Shown here piece by piece: positions 50,720 to 58,666 of a DNA stretch of 64,000 nt; position 1 is the first letter of the stretch, and every line of letters begins with the position of its first letter. Source of the stretch: Pontibacter beigongshangensis. GTDB lineage: Bacteria; Bacteroidota; Bacteroidia; Cytophagales; Hymenobacteraceae. Made by a program: the position numbers and the translations under genes. The stretch covers positions 83,792 to 147,791 of the forward strand of contig NZ_VFSD01000017.1 in the NCBI RefSeq assembly GCF_014332515.1, in the 5' to 3' direction. The notes below the pieces were generated by a model that ran no database searches, was not told the origin of the DNA, and saw only the letters and a list, made by a program, of their open reading frames with translations.

Positions 50720-51445
50720 TTAGTGGGTATGCAGGCCACACTCCTTTTTGGAGTTGTCTTCCCACCACCAGCGGCCGGCCCTGAAATGCTCGCCCGGCTG
50801 AATGGCGCGGGTGCAGGAGGCGCAACCGATGCTTACAAAGCCCTGGTCGTGCAGCGGGTTGTAGAGCACGTAGTTGTCTTTCACGAACTTGGTGGTTTCT
50901 TCAAAGCTCCACTCCAACAGCGGATTGTATTTTACGAGCTGCAGTTTCTCGTCCCACTCCAGCGCCTGCAAGGTCTGGCGGGCATCCGACTGCTCTCTGC
51001 GGATGCCGGTGATCCAGCACTTCACGCCCTGCAGGGCCCGGTTAAGCGGCTCCACCTTGCGAATGTAGCAGCACTCCTTGCGGTTCTCTACCGACTGGTA
51101 GAAGCTCATGGGGCCTTTTTCGTTCACCAGTTTCTCAACGGAGTCGGTTTGCGGAAAGTATATTTCTATTTTTTTGCCGTAGCGCTTGTTGGTATTGTGG
51201 AGCAGGCTGTAGGTTTCGTTAAAGAGCCTGCCTGTATCGAGCGTGAAAACCCGGATTGGAATGTTGTTGGAGAAGATCAGGTGCGTGATCACCTGGTCTT
51301 CTATGCCGAGGCTCGACGAAAAAGCGATTTGCCCCGGGAACTGCTCCGCCAGAAACTGCAGGCTCTCCACTATCGACTTGGCCGCGATGGCTTCCTGCAG
51401 TTCGGGAACATTTATAGTTAAAGCTTCTGTTTGACTCATCTTCAA
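50720..51445 (-). CDS. cysH: Assimilatory APS/PAPS reductase
   Basis: 241 aa. PP-loop-like FSSSLGIEDQVITHLI, then TLDTGRLFNETYSL, ENRKECCYIRKVEPLNRAL, and CASC in VSIGCASCTRAIQPGEHFRAG with the catalytic ECGLH near the C-terminus. The Cys-Cys and CxxC pairs are the ligands of the [4Fe-4S] cluster found in APS reductases and iron-sulfur PAPS reductases, so direct APS reduction with thioredoxin is likely. The absence of cysC agrees. It is first in the cysH-cysD-cysN-osmC unit, about 430 bp after the Cys leader peptide. ATG at 51445 is used; another lies 6 bp inside. Confidence 0.94.
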   Translation of the reverse strand: MKMSQTEALTINVPELQEAIAAKSIVESLQFLAEQFPGQIAFSSSLGIEDQVITHLIFSNNIPIRVFTLDTGRLFNETYSLLHNTNKRYGKKIEIYFPQTDSVEKLVNEKGPMSFYQSVENRKECCYIRKVEPLNRALQGVKCWITGIRREQSDARQTLQALEWDEKLQLVKYNPLLEWSFEETTKFVKDNYVLYNPLHDQGFVSIGCASCTRAIQPGEHFRAGRWWWEDNSKKECGLHTH

Positions 51446-51873
51446 TGGGTAATGGTTCTTCTATTATGGAAGAGGTTATTTGTAATTTCCTCTTCGTTCT
51501 GGTCAGGTTATCTGCCTGGCTGTGTTGTTAAACTGCTACTGGGTTAACCAGCTGAACAAAAATCAGGCGCAAAGTATTTCATTTCAAACAAATATCCCTG
51601 TTTTGCTGTCATTGGCCTGCGTGTTTGCCATTTATCAAGGCCTTTTGCACGTTAGCAGCAGTACAATCTGTAAAATTAGGAAATATGTTCCGGATTCTAT
51701 GAAGTGTGTGCTGGCAATCCTTAAAAAGTATAAATAAGGCTGGTATTCGGCAGCATACAACAAAGCCATGGCTTGCTGACATAAATTGGTAGTATAGACT
51801 GGGTTTTAGGTTGTGCAAGGCAGCGCCAGGTGCAGCAGACCTAATTCGATCTGAAAAATGTCAGGGCAATGGA
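51446..51873 (-). promoter_or_regulatory. 428-base leader between Cys peptide and cysH
   Basis: No gene is convincing. A perfect 7-bp stem GAAGAGG/CCTCTTC (51469-51495) ends 24 bases before the cysH start, and TTAGGT/ACCTAA arms pair across 51813-51846. It is likely transcribed as part of the riboswitch leader, but the terminator, if any, was not identified. Confidence 0.45.
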
Positions 51874-52002
51874 TTAGCACGTGCAACAACAGAAACCATG
51901 CGTGGGCAGGTAGCTGGCAGCCTTTAAAGCAGTGAAAAGAGGGGAGGTCACGGCTCTAAAACTGCCGGATTCTGAAATACTGAAATGTGTGCGTATCATC
52001 AT
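51874..52002 (-). CDS. Cysteine-rich leader peptide 2 (ends CCC-T-C)
   Basis: 42 codons from ATG 52002 (or 41 from the adjacent ATG at 51999) to TAA 51874-51876. It begins MMIRTHFSIS and ends THGFCCCTC, the Cys codons being TGT TGT TGC and, after ACG, TGC right before the stop. It starts 8 bases after the SAM-I aptamer, just as the peptide at 41584 does after its own aptamer, although the two peptides share no other sequence. The downstream genes cysH-cysD-cysN make the sulfite from which cysteine sulfur comes. The likely role is ribosome stalling in response to low Cys-tRNA (inference). The matched position is the main support. Confidence 0.78.
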   Translation of the reverse strand: MMIRTHFSISESGSFRAVTSPLFTALKAASYLPTHGFCCCTC

Positions 52003-52010
52003 TGTTAGAA

Positions 52011-52119
52011 AAAATTTATATTTCCCCGATTTCGGGCTAGGAAGTGGCACCTTCCCCAACACGGGTGGTTGCCAGAGGGTCCCGGAGCCTAATCTCTCGC
52101 CTCTTCTTCTATAAATTTT
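52011..52119 (-). promoter_or_regulatory. SAM-I (S-box) riboswitch of the cysH-cysD-cysN unit
   Basis: On the minus strand P1 arms AAAATTTATA and TATAAATTTT enclose AGAAGAGGCGAGAG, ACCCTCTGGCAACC and AAGGTGCCACTTCC, nearly the same core as at 41472-41577. It lies about 570 bp before cysH with a Cys-rich small ORF starting 8 bases after it. Confidence 0.92.
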
Positions 52120-52147
52120 GTTAAAGCCAAATTGGCTTTTGCAGCTG

Positions 52148-52155
52148 CAAAGTTA
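52148..52155 (-). promoter_or_regulatory. Bacteroidota -7 promoter box of the cysH leader
   Basis: Minus-strand TAACTTTG, exact TAnnTTTG, 28 bases before the riboswitch; mirrors the box at 41438-41445. Confidence 0.7.
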
Positions 52156-52292
52156 AGAACTTTTTGTTATAAAATGCTTTTTATCAACAAATTGTTTATG
52201 AACGGCAAGAAATCTTGTGAACATGACTGTACGGCCGGGGTTGGCTTACATCAATTTAAAAAGGAGCAGCCCCGGTGCTGAAGCCATCGAAT

Positions 52293-52323
52293 ACCTCAGG
52301 AGGGCCGTTTTCATTCAAATAAT
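52293..52323 (+). repeat. Repeat family A, copy 15
   Basis: ACCTCAGGAGGGCC core, TTTTCATTCAAATAAT tail. Confidence 0.85.
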
Positions 52324-52385
52324 CTGGTAGTTTGCCTGACACTGGATGTACGGGAGGTTGGTGTATTCAAAATCCCTGAAAAGTA

Positions 52386-52417
52386 AATTATTCGAATCAA
52401 AATGTCCCTTCAGAGGC
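52386..52417 (-). repeat. Repeat family A, copy 16
   Basis: Minus-strand GCCTCTGAAGGGAC core, TTTTGATTCGAATAATT tail; tail-to-tail with copy 15. Confidence 0.8.
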
Positions 52418-52433
52418 GCTACTACTTACTCCA

Positions 52434-53162
52434 CTAGGCGGCCATAGACGCCACGTATTTTACCAGCGAGCGCTTGGCAATGGGCAGGAGCGAATGCTCT
52501 ACCGGGCAGGGTACTTTGGCCACGGCGGCAAACGTGGCGGGGTTGGGCAGCTCTCTGTTCTCCTTTACCAACTGCACCTTCAGGCCCTCGTGCGTCAGGG
52601 CAAGGCCGCGCCGAACGGTTTTCAGGAGGCGGGTATGGATGCCGCGGTACTTTTCGTAGGTGTTCTGGAATATGGTGATCTGGTAGAGATACACCTGTGT
52701 TTCCTTGGCAGAAAAGGTGTCGAGGAAGAGGTAGCCCTCATCGAAGTACATAGGCGTAATGCCGACCGGGCTTATCTCCAGGTGCTTTTCTATAAAGTCG
52801 TAGAGTTCCTTGCCGGCGTCGACGGCGTTTACAAACAGCGGGGCGGCAAACTGCAGGATCTCCTCAATCTGCTTCATGGTTTCGTCGTCTTCAATAATTT
52901 TCTCATACACCAGCTCGAGCTTCTCGAAATCGGCGCGGCTGATGCGTTTGGGGAACTGCTCGTACACCAGTTTCTTGTGCTCCTTTACCTGCTGCAGGTT
53001 GCGGTAGTGCATGATCAGGTCGGAGAACACCGGGTAGAGGCGCTGCTGCTGAAACTCAGACCGGGCATTTTGCAGGTAGGCCAGCAGCTGGTACTTCTTA
53101 TATTCAAAATCGATCAGACCTTCGGTTAGCCAGTTTAGGGGTAGTGTGGTCATTGTTGCCAT
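52434..53162 (-). CDS. Conserved-looking protein of unknown function
   Basis: 242 aa, not recognised. No signal peptide or membrane segment. Residues 15-125 are strongly helical and charged (FEYKKYQLLAYLQNARSEFQ, YRNLQQVKEHKKLVYEQFPK, ADFEKLELVYEKIIEDDETM), followed by a beta-containing part (GITPMYFDEGYLFLDTFSAK, TQVYLYQITIFQ) and a short C-terminal stretch. The even codon use and lack of simple repeats support a real gene. It stands alone after the sulfur locus. Start at 53162 or at the ATG 9 bp inside. Confidence 0.75.
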   Translation of the reverse strand: MATMTTLPLNWLTEGLIDFEYKKYQLLAYLQNARSEFQQQRLYPVFSDLIMHYRNLQQVKEHKKLVYEQFPKRISRADFEKLELVYEKIIEDDETMKQIEEILQFAAPLFVNAVDAGKELYDFIEKHLEISPVGITPMYFDEGYLFLDTFSAKETQVYLYQITIFQNTYEKYRGIHTRLLKTVRRGLALTHEGLKVQLVKENRELPNPATFAAVAKVPCPVEHSLLPIAKRSLVKYVASMAA

Positions 53163-53526
53163 GGTTAAGGGTACAGCACAAATACTTCTAGCATGATCTA
53201 AAAAGGATATGGAAGGGCTAACAGCCTATGGTATACAGGCTTTGTTAGCTCAAGATTAGACGGATATAAGTGATCTGAGGTTGCCGATCAACCACAAAAA
53301 CAGCAGGTTTTAAGCAGGCCAGGCGGCAGGAAAATCAGGTTTTTGTGGCTTCCTAAGGGCAGAGGGCCAGCTTGTTGCGGAGCATTTAAATGCTCTGGAA
53401 GGCCTTTTTGCTTAGAATAATTCAGCTGCCAGCCCGCGCAGGCACTTGTTCCGGTCCGTTTCAGCTTGTAGATATCATTTCTTTACTGTATATATACATC
53501 TTTATAAATATATAGAGGCTGTTACA
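53163..53526. other. 363-bp divergent gap with one repeat
   Basis: Family A copy 17 at 53392-53422; otherwise nothing seen. The frame that opens upstream of the DUF1080 gene here has no signal peptide and is not used. Confidence 0.6.
53392..53422 (+). repeat. Repeat family A, copy 17
   Basis: GCTCTGGAAGGCC core, TTTTTGCTTAGAATAATT tail. Confidence 0.85.
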
Positions 53527-54324
53527 ATGATAAACCTGACAAAATACCTACTGCTCTTGCTGTTGCCGGCCCTGATGAGCTGTGTTTCTAGACAAGGCGT
53601 TGCTGCTGCGGAAGAAGAATGGGTGTCGCTTTTCAACGGGAAGGATATAGAAGATTGGGTGGTGAAAATACACCACCATGACCTTGGCGATAATTATGGC
53701 AACACCTTCCGGGTGGAGGACGGGCTGCTGAAAGTGCGTTACGACCAGTACAAGGCCTTCAACGATCGGTTCGGCCACCTGTATTACAAACAGCCTTTTT
53801 CGCATTATCACCTGGTAGTAGAGTACAGGTTTGCCGACAAATGGCGCGAGGATGCACCATCTTACACGCAGTTAAACAGTGGCATTATGTTCCACTCCCA
53901 AGACCCCAAAACGATGCCCCGGGAGCAGGACTGGCCTATTTCGGTAGAGTACCAGCTGCTGGCCGGGCTTGGCGATGGCAAAGAGCGGCCCACTGGCAAC
54001 ATGTGCTCTCCTGGAACAGAGGTTATCTTTAACGGCGAAATGGACCTCCGGCATTGCATTAACTCGAGCTCCAAAACCTACGCACCCGAGGAGTGGGTGC
54101 GCGCCGAACTCATCGTGCTGGGCGACTCTCTAATCACGCATATCGTAAACGGTGATACGGTGCTGCAATACACCAACCCACAGATTGGCGGCGGTGTGGT
54201 TAACAACTACGATCCTGCTATGAAGCAAGACGGAAAATTGCTTTCTTCCGGCTTCATCGCCCTGCAAAGCGAGGGGCAACCCATCGACTTCCGCAAGGTG
54301 GAGATCCGGAACCTGACGAAGTAA
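53527..54324 (+). CDS. DUF1080 (3-keto-disaccharide hydrolase-like) lipoprotein
   Basis: 265 aa from the ATG at 53527, chosen because it starts directly with a lipoprotein signal (LLLLLLPALMSC, Cys about 19). The jelly-roll DUF1080 domain begins EEEWVSLFNGKDIEDWVVKI, has FRVEDGLLKVRYDQYKAF and NSGIMFHSQDPKTMP, and ends GFIALQSEGQPIDFRKVEIRNL, a classic family ending. Members act on 3-ketoglycosides or bind glycans; activity here is not proven. It sits alone, convergent with the ebo cluster. Confidence 0.9.
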   Translation: MINLTKYLLLLLLPALMSCVSRQGVAAAEEEWVSLFNGKDIEDWVVKIHHHDLGDNYGNTFRVEDGLLKVRYDQYKAFNDRFGHLYYKQPFSHYHLVVEYRFADKWREDAPSYTQLNSGIMFHSQDPKTMPREQDWPISVEYQLLAGLGDGKERPTGNMCSPGTEVIFNGEMDLRHCINSSSKTYAPEEWVRAELIVLGDSLITHIVNGDTVLQYTNPQIGGGVVNNYDPAMKQDGKLLSSGFIALQSEGQPIDFRKVEIRNLTK

Positions 54325-54566
54325 GGCCGGCGTGGAAATTGGGAAGTGATAAGATAACCTGGTCCTGGCACGGGTAGCCTAGTTTTTTAGAATAATGTGG
54401 AGGCCGTCCGGATGTGTGAAACTGAGTTTTCGGTAGATTTCCCCACTATAAAAATGTCATGCGTAACATCAGTTACTTAAGTTGAAAGCGGCCAGGCGCC
54501 TCCTAACAGCAGTCAACGTCCATAACGCTTACCTCAAGGCTGTGTCTTTCAGCACATGTATATCTC

Positions 54567-54598
54567 AATTATTCTAATGAATTTGCCCCTCCCGAGGC
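54567..54598 (-). repeat. Repeat family A, copy 18
   Basis: Minus-strand GCCTCGGGAGGGGC core, ATTCATTAGAATAATT tail, with AGCAGCAGCAA beside it; just beyond the eboF stop. A partial tail (TTTTTTAGAATAAT) is also seen at 54377-54396. Confidence 0.85.
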
Positions 54599-54609
54599 GT
54601 TGCTGCTGC

Positions 54610-56028
54610 TTATATTTTTGTATTCAATAGTGTGCCAGCATGGTGTGGGACCTGTAGCTGCAGGTGTGAGAGGATAACATCAAAAACATCAGTCGCCTGC
54701 AGCTCCTGCGGCAAGTCCTGCTGACTTTTGGTGAGCAGCAGGGGCCACTCATCTTTATCTTCCGGTTTCCTGCCATGAGAGCCTTTCACCAGCGTGGCAT
54801 CCAGCGGAATGATGTCCATAAGTGTGCGGAAGCCAAGCTTTTTTTTGATCAGTTTACCTGCCACGAGCGGCATAAGGAATTTTATAGTTGGGTCGGCGAA
54901 CATCTCCACGGGGTCAAAACCGGGTTTTTTGTGGATGTCGACCATGCGCGCATAGTCAGGGGCTTTATTATCGTCTAGCCAGAAATAGTAGGTAAACCAG
55001 GCATTTTTTTCAGCGAGGCATACCAGCTCTCCGCACCGCTCATGTGCCAGACTGTATTTATTCCGTTCCTCACCTTCCAATACTTCTTCAATGCCAGGCG
55101 TTTGCCGGAGCAGCTGTTTTACCTTTGCTATCTCAGCTTTGTCTTTAACATACACATGCGCCACCTGATGATCGGACACGGCAAAAGCTTTACTCATGGC
55201 GGTGTCCAGCAGTTCGGTGCCCCGTTCCGTGCGCACGGCGATGTAACCGTTTTCGCGTAGCATCCGGTTTATATGCACCGGCTTGTTTACCGGCGAAATG
55301 CCATATTCTGAAAGCACGATCACCTGCGCACCACGGGCTTCATAAAACTGGATCAGGTCGGCGCACACGGCATCGATCTCCTGCAGGTCTTTGGCAAGTC
55401 TCGGTGCGTTCTGGTTGGGACCCAGCCGTTGCAGGTTGTAGTCGAGGTGCGGCAGGTAGATGAGGGTGAGGGTCGGGTTGTACAGCTTTTCAGTGATTTT
55501 GGAGGCATCGGCAATCCACTTACTCGATTTTATGGATGTTTTGGGTCCCCAGTAATGGAAGAGCGGAAAGGTGCCAAGTTCTGCCTGCAACTTGTCGCGC
55601 AGGTCGGCTGGCTGGGTGTAGCAGTCCGGCAGTTTGCGGCCGTCGGCCAGGTACTGTGGCCGTGGTGTCAGGGTGTAGTTGGCGGAGGTGTTCATGTTGT
55701 ACCACCAGCCCATGTTGGCTACCGTAAAATTCGGGTCTGCCGCGCTTGCCACGTCCCAGATCTTGGGCGCCTGAATCAGCTTGTTAGATTGCCGCCACAG
55801 CTTTACCTCGTCCTCCTCACGGAAATACCAGCCGTTTGCCACAATGCCGTGCTCGGCAGGCCACTTGCCCGTGAGGTAGGTGGCGTGGGCGGTGCAGGTA
55901 ACGGCAGGCACCACCGGATTGATAGCAGCCTTCTGCGCTGCTGCGGCCCACTTCGCCAGAAAGGGCATGTTCTTACCGATCAGCGACTGTGTTAGCCCGA
56001 CTACGTCCAGCACTACTGTTTTCTGCAT
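54610..56028 (-). CDS. eboF: Ebo cluster alkaline-phosphatase/nucleotide-pyrophosphatase family protein
   Basis: 472 aa. Alkaline-phosphatase superfamily: VVLDVVGLTQSLIG at the N-terminus (first metal Asp), VPAVTCTAHATYLTGKWPAEHG with the Thr nucleophile region, LIYLPHLDYNLQRLG, and VIVLSEYGISPV and SDHQVAHVYV further on. Metal-ligand spacing fits a phosphodiesterase/phosphatase. Its start overlaps the end of the upstream gene by 56 bp, so translation is probably coupled. Last of the six ebo genes. In cyanobacteria the ebo genes are needed for export of a scytonemin precursor; the product in Bacteroidota is unknown. Naming eboF rests on fold and order. Confidence 0.85.
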   Translation of the reverse strand: MQKTVVLDVVGLTQSLIGKNMPFLAKWAAAAQKAAINPVVPAVTCTAHATYLTGKWPAEHGIVANGWYFREEDEVKLWRQSNKLIQAPKIWDVASAADPNFTVANMGWWYNMNTSANYTLTPRPQYLADGRKLPDCYTQPADLRDKLQAELGTFPLFHYWGPKTSIKSSKWIADASKITEKLYNPTLTLIYLPHLDYNLQRLGPNQNAPRLAKDLQEIDAVCADLIQFYEARGAQVIVLSEYGISPVNKPVHINRMLRENGYIAVRTERGTELLDTAMSKAFAVSDHQVAHVYVKDKAEIAKVKQLLRQTPGIEEVLEGEERNKYSLAHERCGELVCLAEKNAWFTYYFWLDDNKAPDYARMVDIHKKPGFDPVEMFADPTIKFLMPLVAGKLIKKKLGFRTLMDIIPLDATLVKGSHGRKPEDKDEWPLLLTKSQQDLPQELQATDVFDVILSHLQLQVPHHAGTLLNTKI

Positions 56029-57247
56029 CTTTCAATTCTTTTAGAGTTGCCAGCACCCACTCCAGCTCCCGCTGTATAGATACGGTTAGGTTTTTCTTTA
56101 ATTCTTCGGGCAACACGCCCCAGGTATAGGTCTCCACTTCCAGGTGCTGCGTATGCTTTTCCTGAAGTAGCAGCCCAAGCACCTCCACAATATCGCGTTG
56201 GGTGGAGTGCAGGGAGTTGTATGTTTGCGTGAAAAGAGGCACATGAAAGTGGGTGCGCCATTCGGCTGCTTCGGGCTTCTGAATATGCGGCAGCGCAACA
56301 CCCAGGTCCGGGTACTGGGTAAAGGTGCCATCGGTATGGCGCTCTATTACCTGGTGCAGGTACGTGGATTCGGCAAATTCCTGCAGCCTTTGGGCCAGGG
56401 CAGTTCTTGCTGCTACCTCGGGTGGCAATAGTGTTTTTAGCGCCGCACTCAGCTGCACTTTGCCGATTCTGATACCTGCGGCTTTAAAACTGGCCAGCGC
56501 TTCGGCATGCTGTTCGTAGGCCAAGGCAAAATGGCAAACATCGTAACAAACCTGCATATGCGTGGCAATAGCCTCTTTCGCTTCTGATTCAGAAATGGGT
56601 AGCCGCTCCTGAAGTTGCCTGACACCTTCCGGCAGCAACCTTTGCTGAAAAAAGTCGATCAATTCACGGCTGTTCTCGATCAGACCGTCCGGTTCAGGCT
56701 CCAGGTCGATGTGAATGGTTTTACCCGTCTCTTTCTTCAGCCTGATCAACTCCTCCGTCAAATCGATCAAATGCCTCGCTGATTGGGCGAAGGCTGCTTC
56801 TGTTTTCTCCGGAGTAGTAAGCCAGGGTTTATAGGAGAGGGGGGAGGTGGAAATGCCGCCCTCCAGACTATCCGGAAGTAAAGCTGCCAGGATGTGAGCC
56901 AGCCGGATGGTGTACTGTAATCGGGCCTCAGTGGTCCAGTCGGGCTGATGCACAGCATCCTTTACCACCTGCCCATGAAAGCCGCCATAGGGAAATCCAT
57001 TCATGGTAAACACATACATGCCCTGCTCCTGCAGCCATTGCCCGAACTTCTGCAGCTGCTGCCCCTGCAGGATATCCTTGCTTGCCTGGTTCGAGAGGCG
57101 CAGGCCAACCCCAAACGGCTGCTCCGGCGACAGCTGCTGCTTTAGCACGGGGAGGTGCAAGCTCAGTGTTTCGAAAACGGCTTCCCAGGTTTCGCCGGGA
57201 TGGATGTTTGTGCAGTAGGTAAGGTGATGGCCTTGCTCCAGGTACAT
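55973..57247 (-). CDS. eboE: Ebo cluster TIM-barrel protein (xylose-isomerase-like)
   Basis: 424 aa. Starts MYLEQGHHLTYCTNIHPGETW, typical of EboE. It carries barrel motifs FTMNGFPYGGFHG, IHIDLEPEPDGLIEN (Glu) and HMQVCYDVCHFALAYEQH (Asp/His), which resemble metal-site strands of the sugar-isomerase/AP-endonuclease-2 superfamily. The substrate is unknown. It overlaps eboF by 56 bp and follows eboD by 60 bp. Confidence 0.85.
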   Translation of the reverse strand: MYLEQGHHLTYCTNIHPGETWEAVFETLSLHLPVLKQQLSPEQPFGVGLRLSNQASKDILQGQQLQKFGQWLQEQGMYVFTMNGFPYGGFHGQVVKDAVHQPDWTTEARLQYTIRLAHILAALLPDSLEGGISTSPLSYKPWLTTPEKTEAAFAQSARHLIDLTEELIRLKKETGKTIHIDLEPEPDGLIENSRELIDFFQQRLLPEGVRQLQERLPISESEAKEAIATHMQVCYDVCHFALAYEQHAEALASFKAAGIRIGKVQLSAALKTLLPPEVAARTALAQRLQEFAESTYLHQVIERHTDGTFTQYPDLGVALPHIQKPEAAEWRTHFHVPLFTQTYNSLHSTQRDIVEVLGLLLQEKHTQHLEVETYTWGVLPEELKKNLTVSIQRELEWVLATLKELKDAENSSAGRSRANTVADR

Positions 57248-57307
57248 GTGGTGTAGGTTGTAGTAAACGGGTTTGCTTTGGTTTTATACGAGGCTTTGGC
57301 AGGTGGT

Positions 57308-58489
57308 TCAGACGTGGTGCAGCGTCTGTGGCTGAAAACGATGCTTCAGTAGATCAATGGCCTGCTCCAGCAGTTTCTCGTCCATTTCGTGCACTTCCAC
57401 GCCTTTGCCGATTCTGGTCAGGAGCATAATGGTCAGTTGCCCGCCCAGGTGCTCCCTGAACTCCGTTAGACCTTTTATTACGGCAAGTTTACCGGTGGTA
57501 GCATCGCAGCCCGACAGTTCCGGCACATACAAGGCAAAGCCCAGCTTATGCAGCAAACCTAATATGTCTTCGCATTCGGCAGCTGTCAGCATTCCTTTTA
57601 GTTTGGAATAAAGTACGTCCAGGGCAATACCGATGGCCACTGCCTCGCCATGGCGCAGGCTGTAGTTGGTAAGTTGCTCCAGTTTGTGAGCGGCCCAATG
57701 TCCGAAGTCGAGCGGGCGCGAAGAGCCGGTTTCGAAAGGGTCGGCCCCGCCAATGTGCTGCACATGCATCTCGGCACAGCGATGGATCAGCTGTTGCATG
57801 GCCGGCATGTCGCGCTGCACCAGCTTCTCAGCATTTTCCTTGATCTCGTTATAGAATACCTCGTCTTTTATCAGGGCTACTTTTATAGCTTCGGAAATGC
57901 CGGAGCGCCAGTCCCGGTCGTCGAGGGTGAGTAGAAACTGGCTATCGTTGATAACAGCGAAGGGAGGAGCAAAGGTGCCCAGGAAGTTTTTCTTGCCGAA
58001 CGAGTTAAAGCTGTTCTTCACACCCACAGCCGAGTCGTCTTGCGCTAAAACAGTAGTGGGTACCCGAATATGACGAATGCCCCGGTGCGCGATGGCAGCG
58101 GCAAAGCCTGCCATGTCGAGCACCGCGCCTCCCCCGATGGCGATCAGGTAGGAGTGGCGGCAGATGCCATTGGTGTTTATGGCTTCGAGGAGCTGGTAGA
58201 GCAGCTCCGTGTCGTTTTTTACTTCTTCGCCTCCGGTAATGACCATCGGCTCGGCCAGTAGTTTCATTACCTGCTCGTGCCCCTGCGCATAGCTTTTAAT
58301 GTCCTGCGCCAGTTGCGGGTGCGCTTCGGCCACGCCGCTGTCGATCACAAAAAACACCTTGCGCCGGCTGGTGCTTTTGTCCTGCTGCAGCACCTCTGTG
58401 AGCAGCGTATTGCCGGTGCTGAACAGATTTTCGGTGAAGTATACCCCATAGCTAAACTGCACGGCGAACGATTGTTGTAAGGTTCTCAT
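57308..58489 (-). CDS. eboD: Ebo cluster 3-dehydroquinate synthase-like cyclase
   Basis: 393 aa. Sugar-phosphate cyclase family: GGAVLDMAGFAAAIAHRGI (NAD/glycine-rich), HIRVPTTVLAQDDSAVGVKN, the metal-ligand positions in SGISEAIKVALIKD (Glu), LRHGEAVAIGIALD (His) and DFGHWAAHKLE (His). It resembles 2-epi-5-epi-valiolone or dehydroquinate synthases, but the substrate-binding set differs and it is clearly not a housekeeping aroB by context. The product would be a cyclic polyol or keto compound fed into the ebo pathway (inference). Separated from eboC by 177 bp containing repeat copy 19. Confidence 0.88.
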   Translation of the reverse strand: MRTLQQSFAVQFSYGVYFTENLFSTGNTLLTEVLQQDKSTSRRKVFFVIDSGVAEAHPQLAQDIKSYAQGHEQVMKLLAEPMVITGGEEVKNDTELLYQLLEAINTNGICRHSYLIAIGGGAVLDMAGFAAAIAHRGIRHIRVPTTVLAQDDSAVGVKNSFNSFGKKNFLGTFAPPFAVINDSQFLLTLDDRDWRSGISEAIKVALIKDEVFYNEIKENAEKLVQRDMPAMQQLIHRCAEMHVQHIGGADPFETGSSRPLDFGHWAAHKLEQLTNYSLRHGEAVAIGIALDVLYSKLKGMLTAAECEDILGLLHKLGFALYVPELSGCDATTGKLAVIKGLTEFREHLGGQLTIMLLTRIGKGVEVHEMDEKLLEQAIDLLKHRFQPQTLHHV

Positions 58490-58560
58490 CTTTTCAGGGG
58501 GAAATTATTTATCGTATGCTGGTAGAGTTCTGTTAAAGTTCGATTGTCTGGTTTCAGGGC

Positions 58561-58591
58561 AATTATTCTAATCAAAATGCCCCTCCGGAGC
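58561..58591 (-). repeat. Repeat family A, copy 19, inside the ebo cluster
   Basis: Minus-strand GCTCCGGAGGGGC core, TTTTGATTAGAATAATT tail, between the eboC stop and the eboD start. Confidence 0.9.
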
Positions 58592-58666
58592 TTACGCCTT
58601 CTGCTGCCGCTAAGGCCCCGACAGGTAATGTCTCTTAAACATGGTATCCAGGACTTGGGTTCATCA

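Larger units (their letters stand above)
52156..52433. other. Gap with an inverted pair of family A repeats
   Basis: Nothing coding. Copies 15 (plus) and 16 (minus) face each other with about 60 bp between. Confidence 0.65.

Noticed and set aside
51609..51818. 69-codon minus-strand frame between the leader peptide and cysH
   Set aside because: No family features and no repeat of the arrangement at the other arm; probably chance in a long leader.
57308..58489. eboD considered as housekeeping aroB
   Set aside because: Lies inside the ebo cluster, between the TIM-barrel gene and UbiA gene, with no other shikimate gene nearby.
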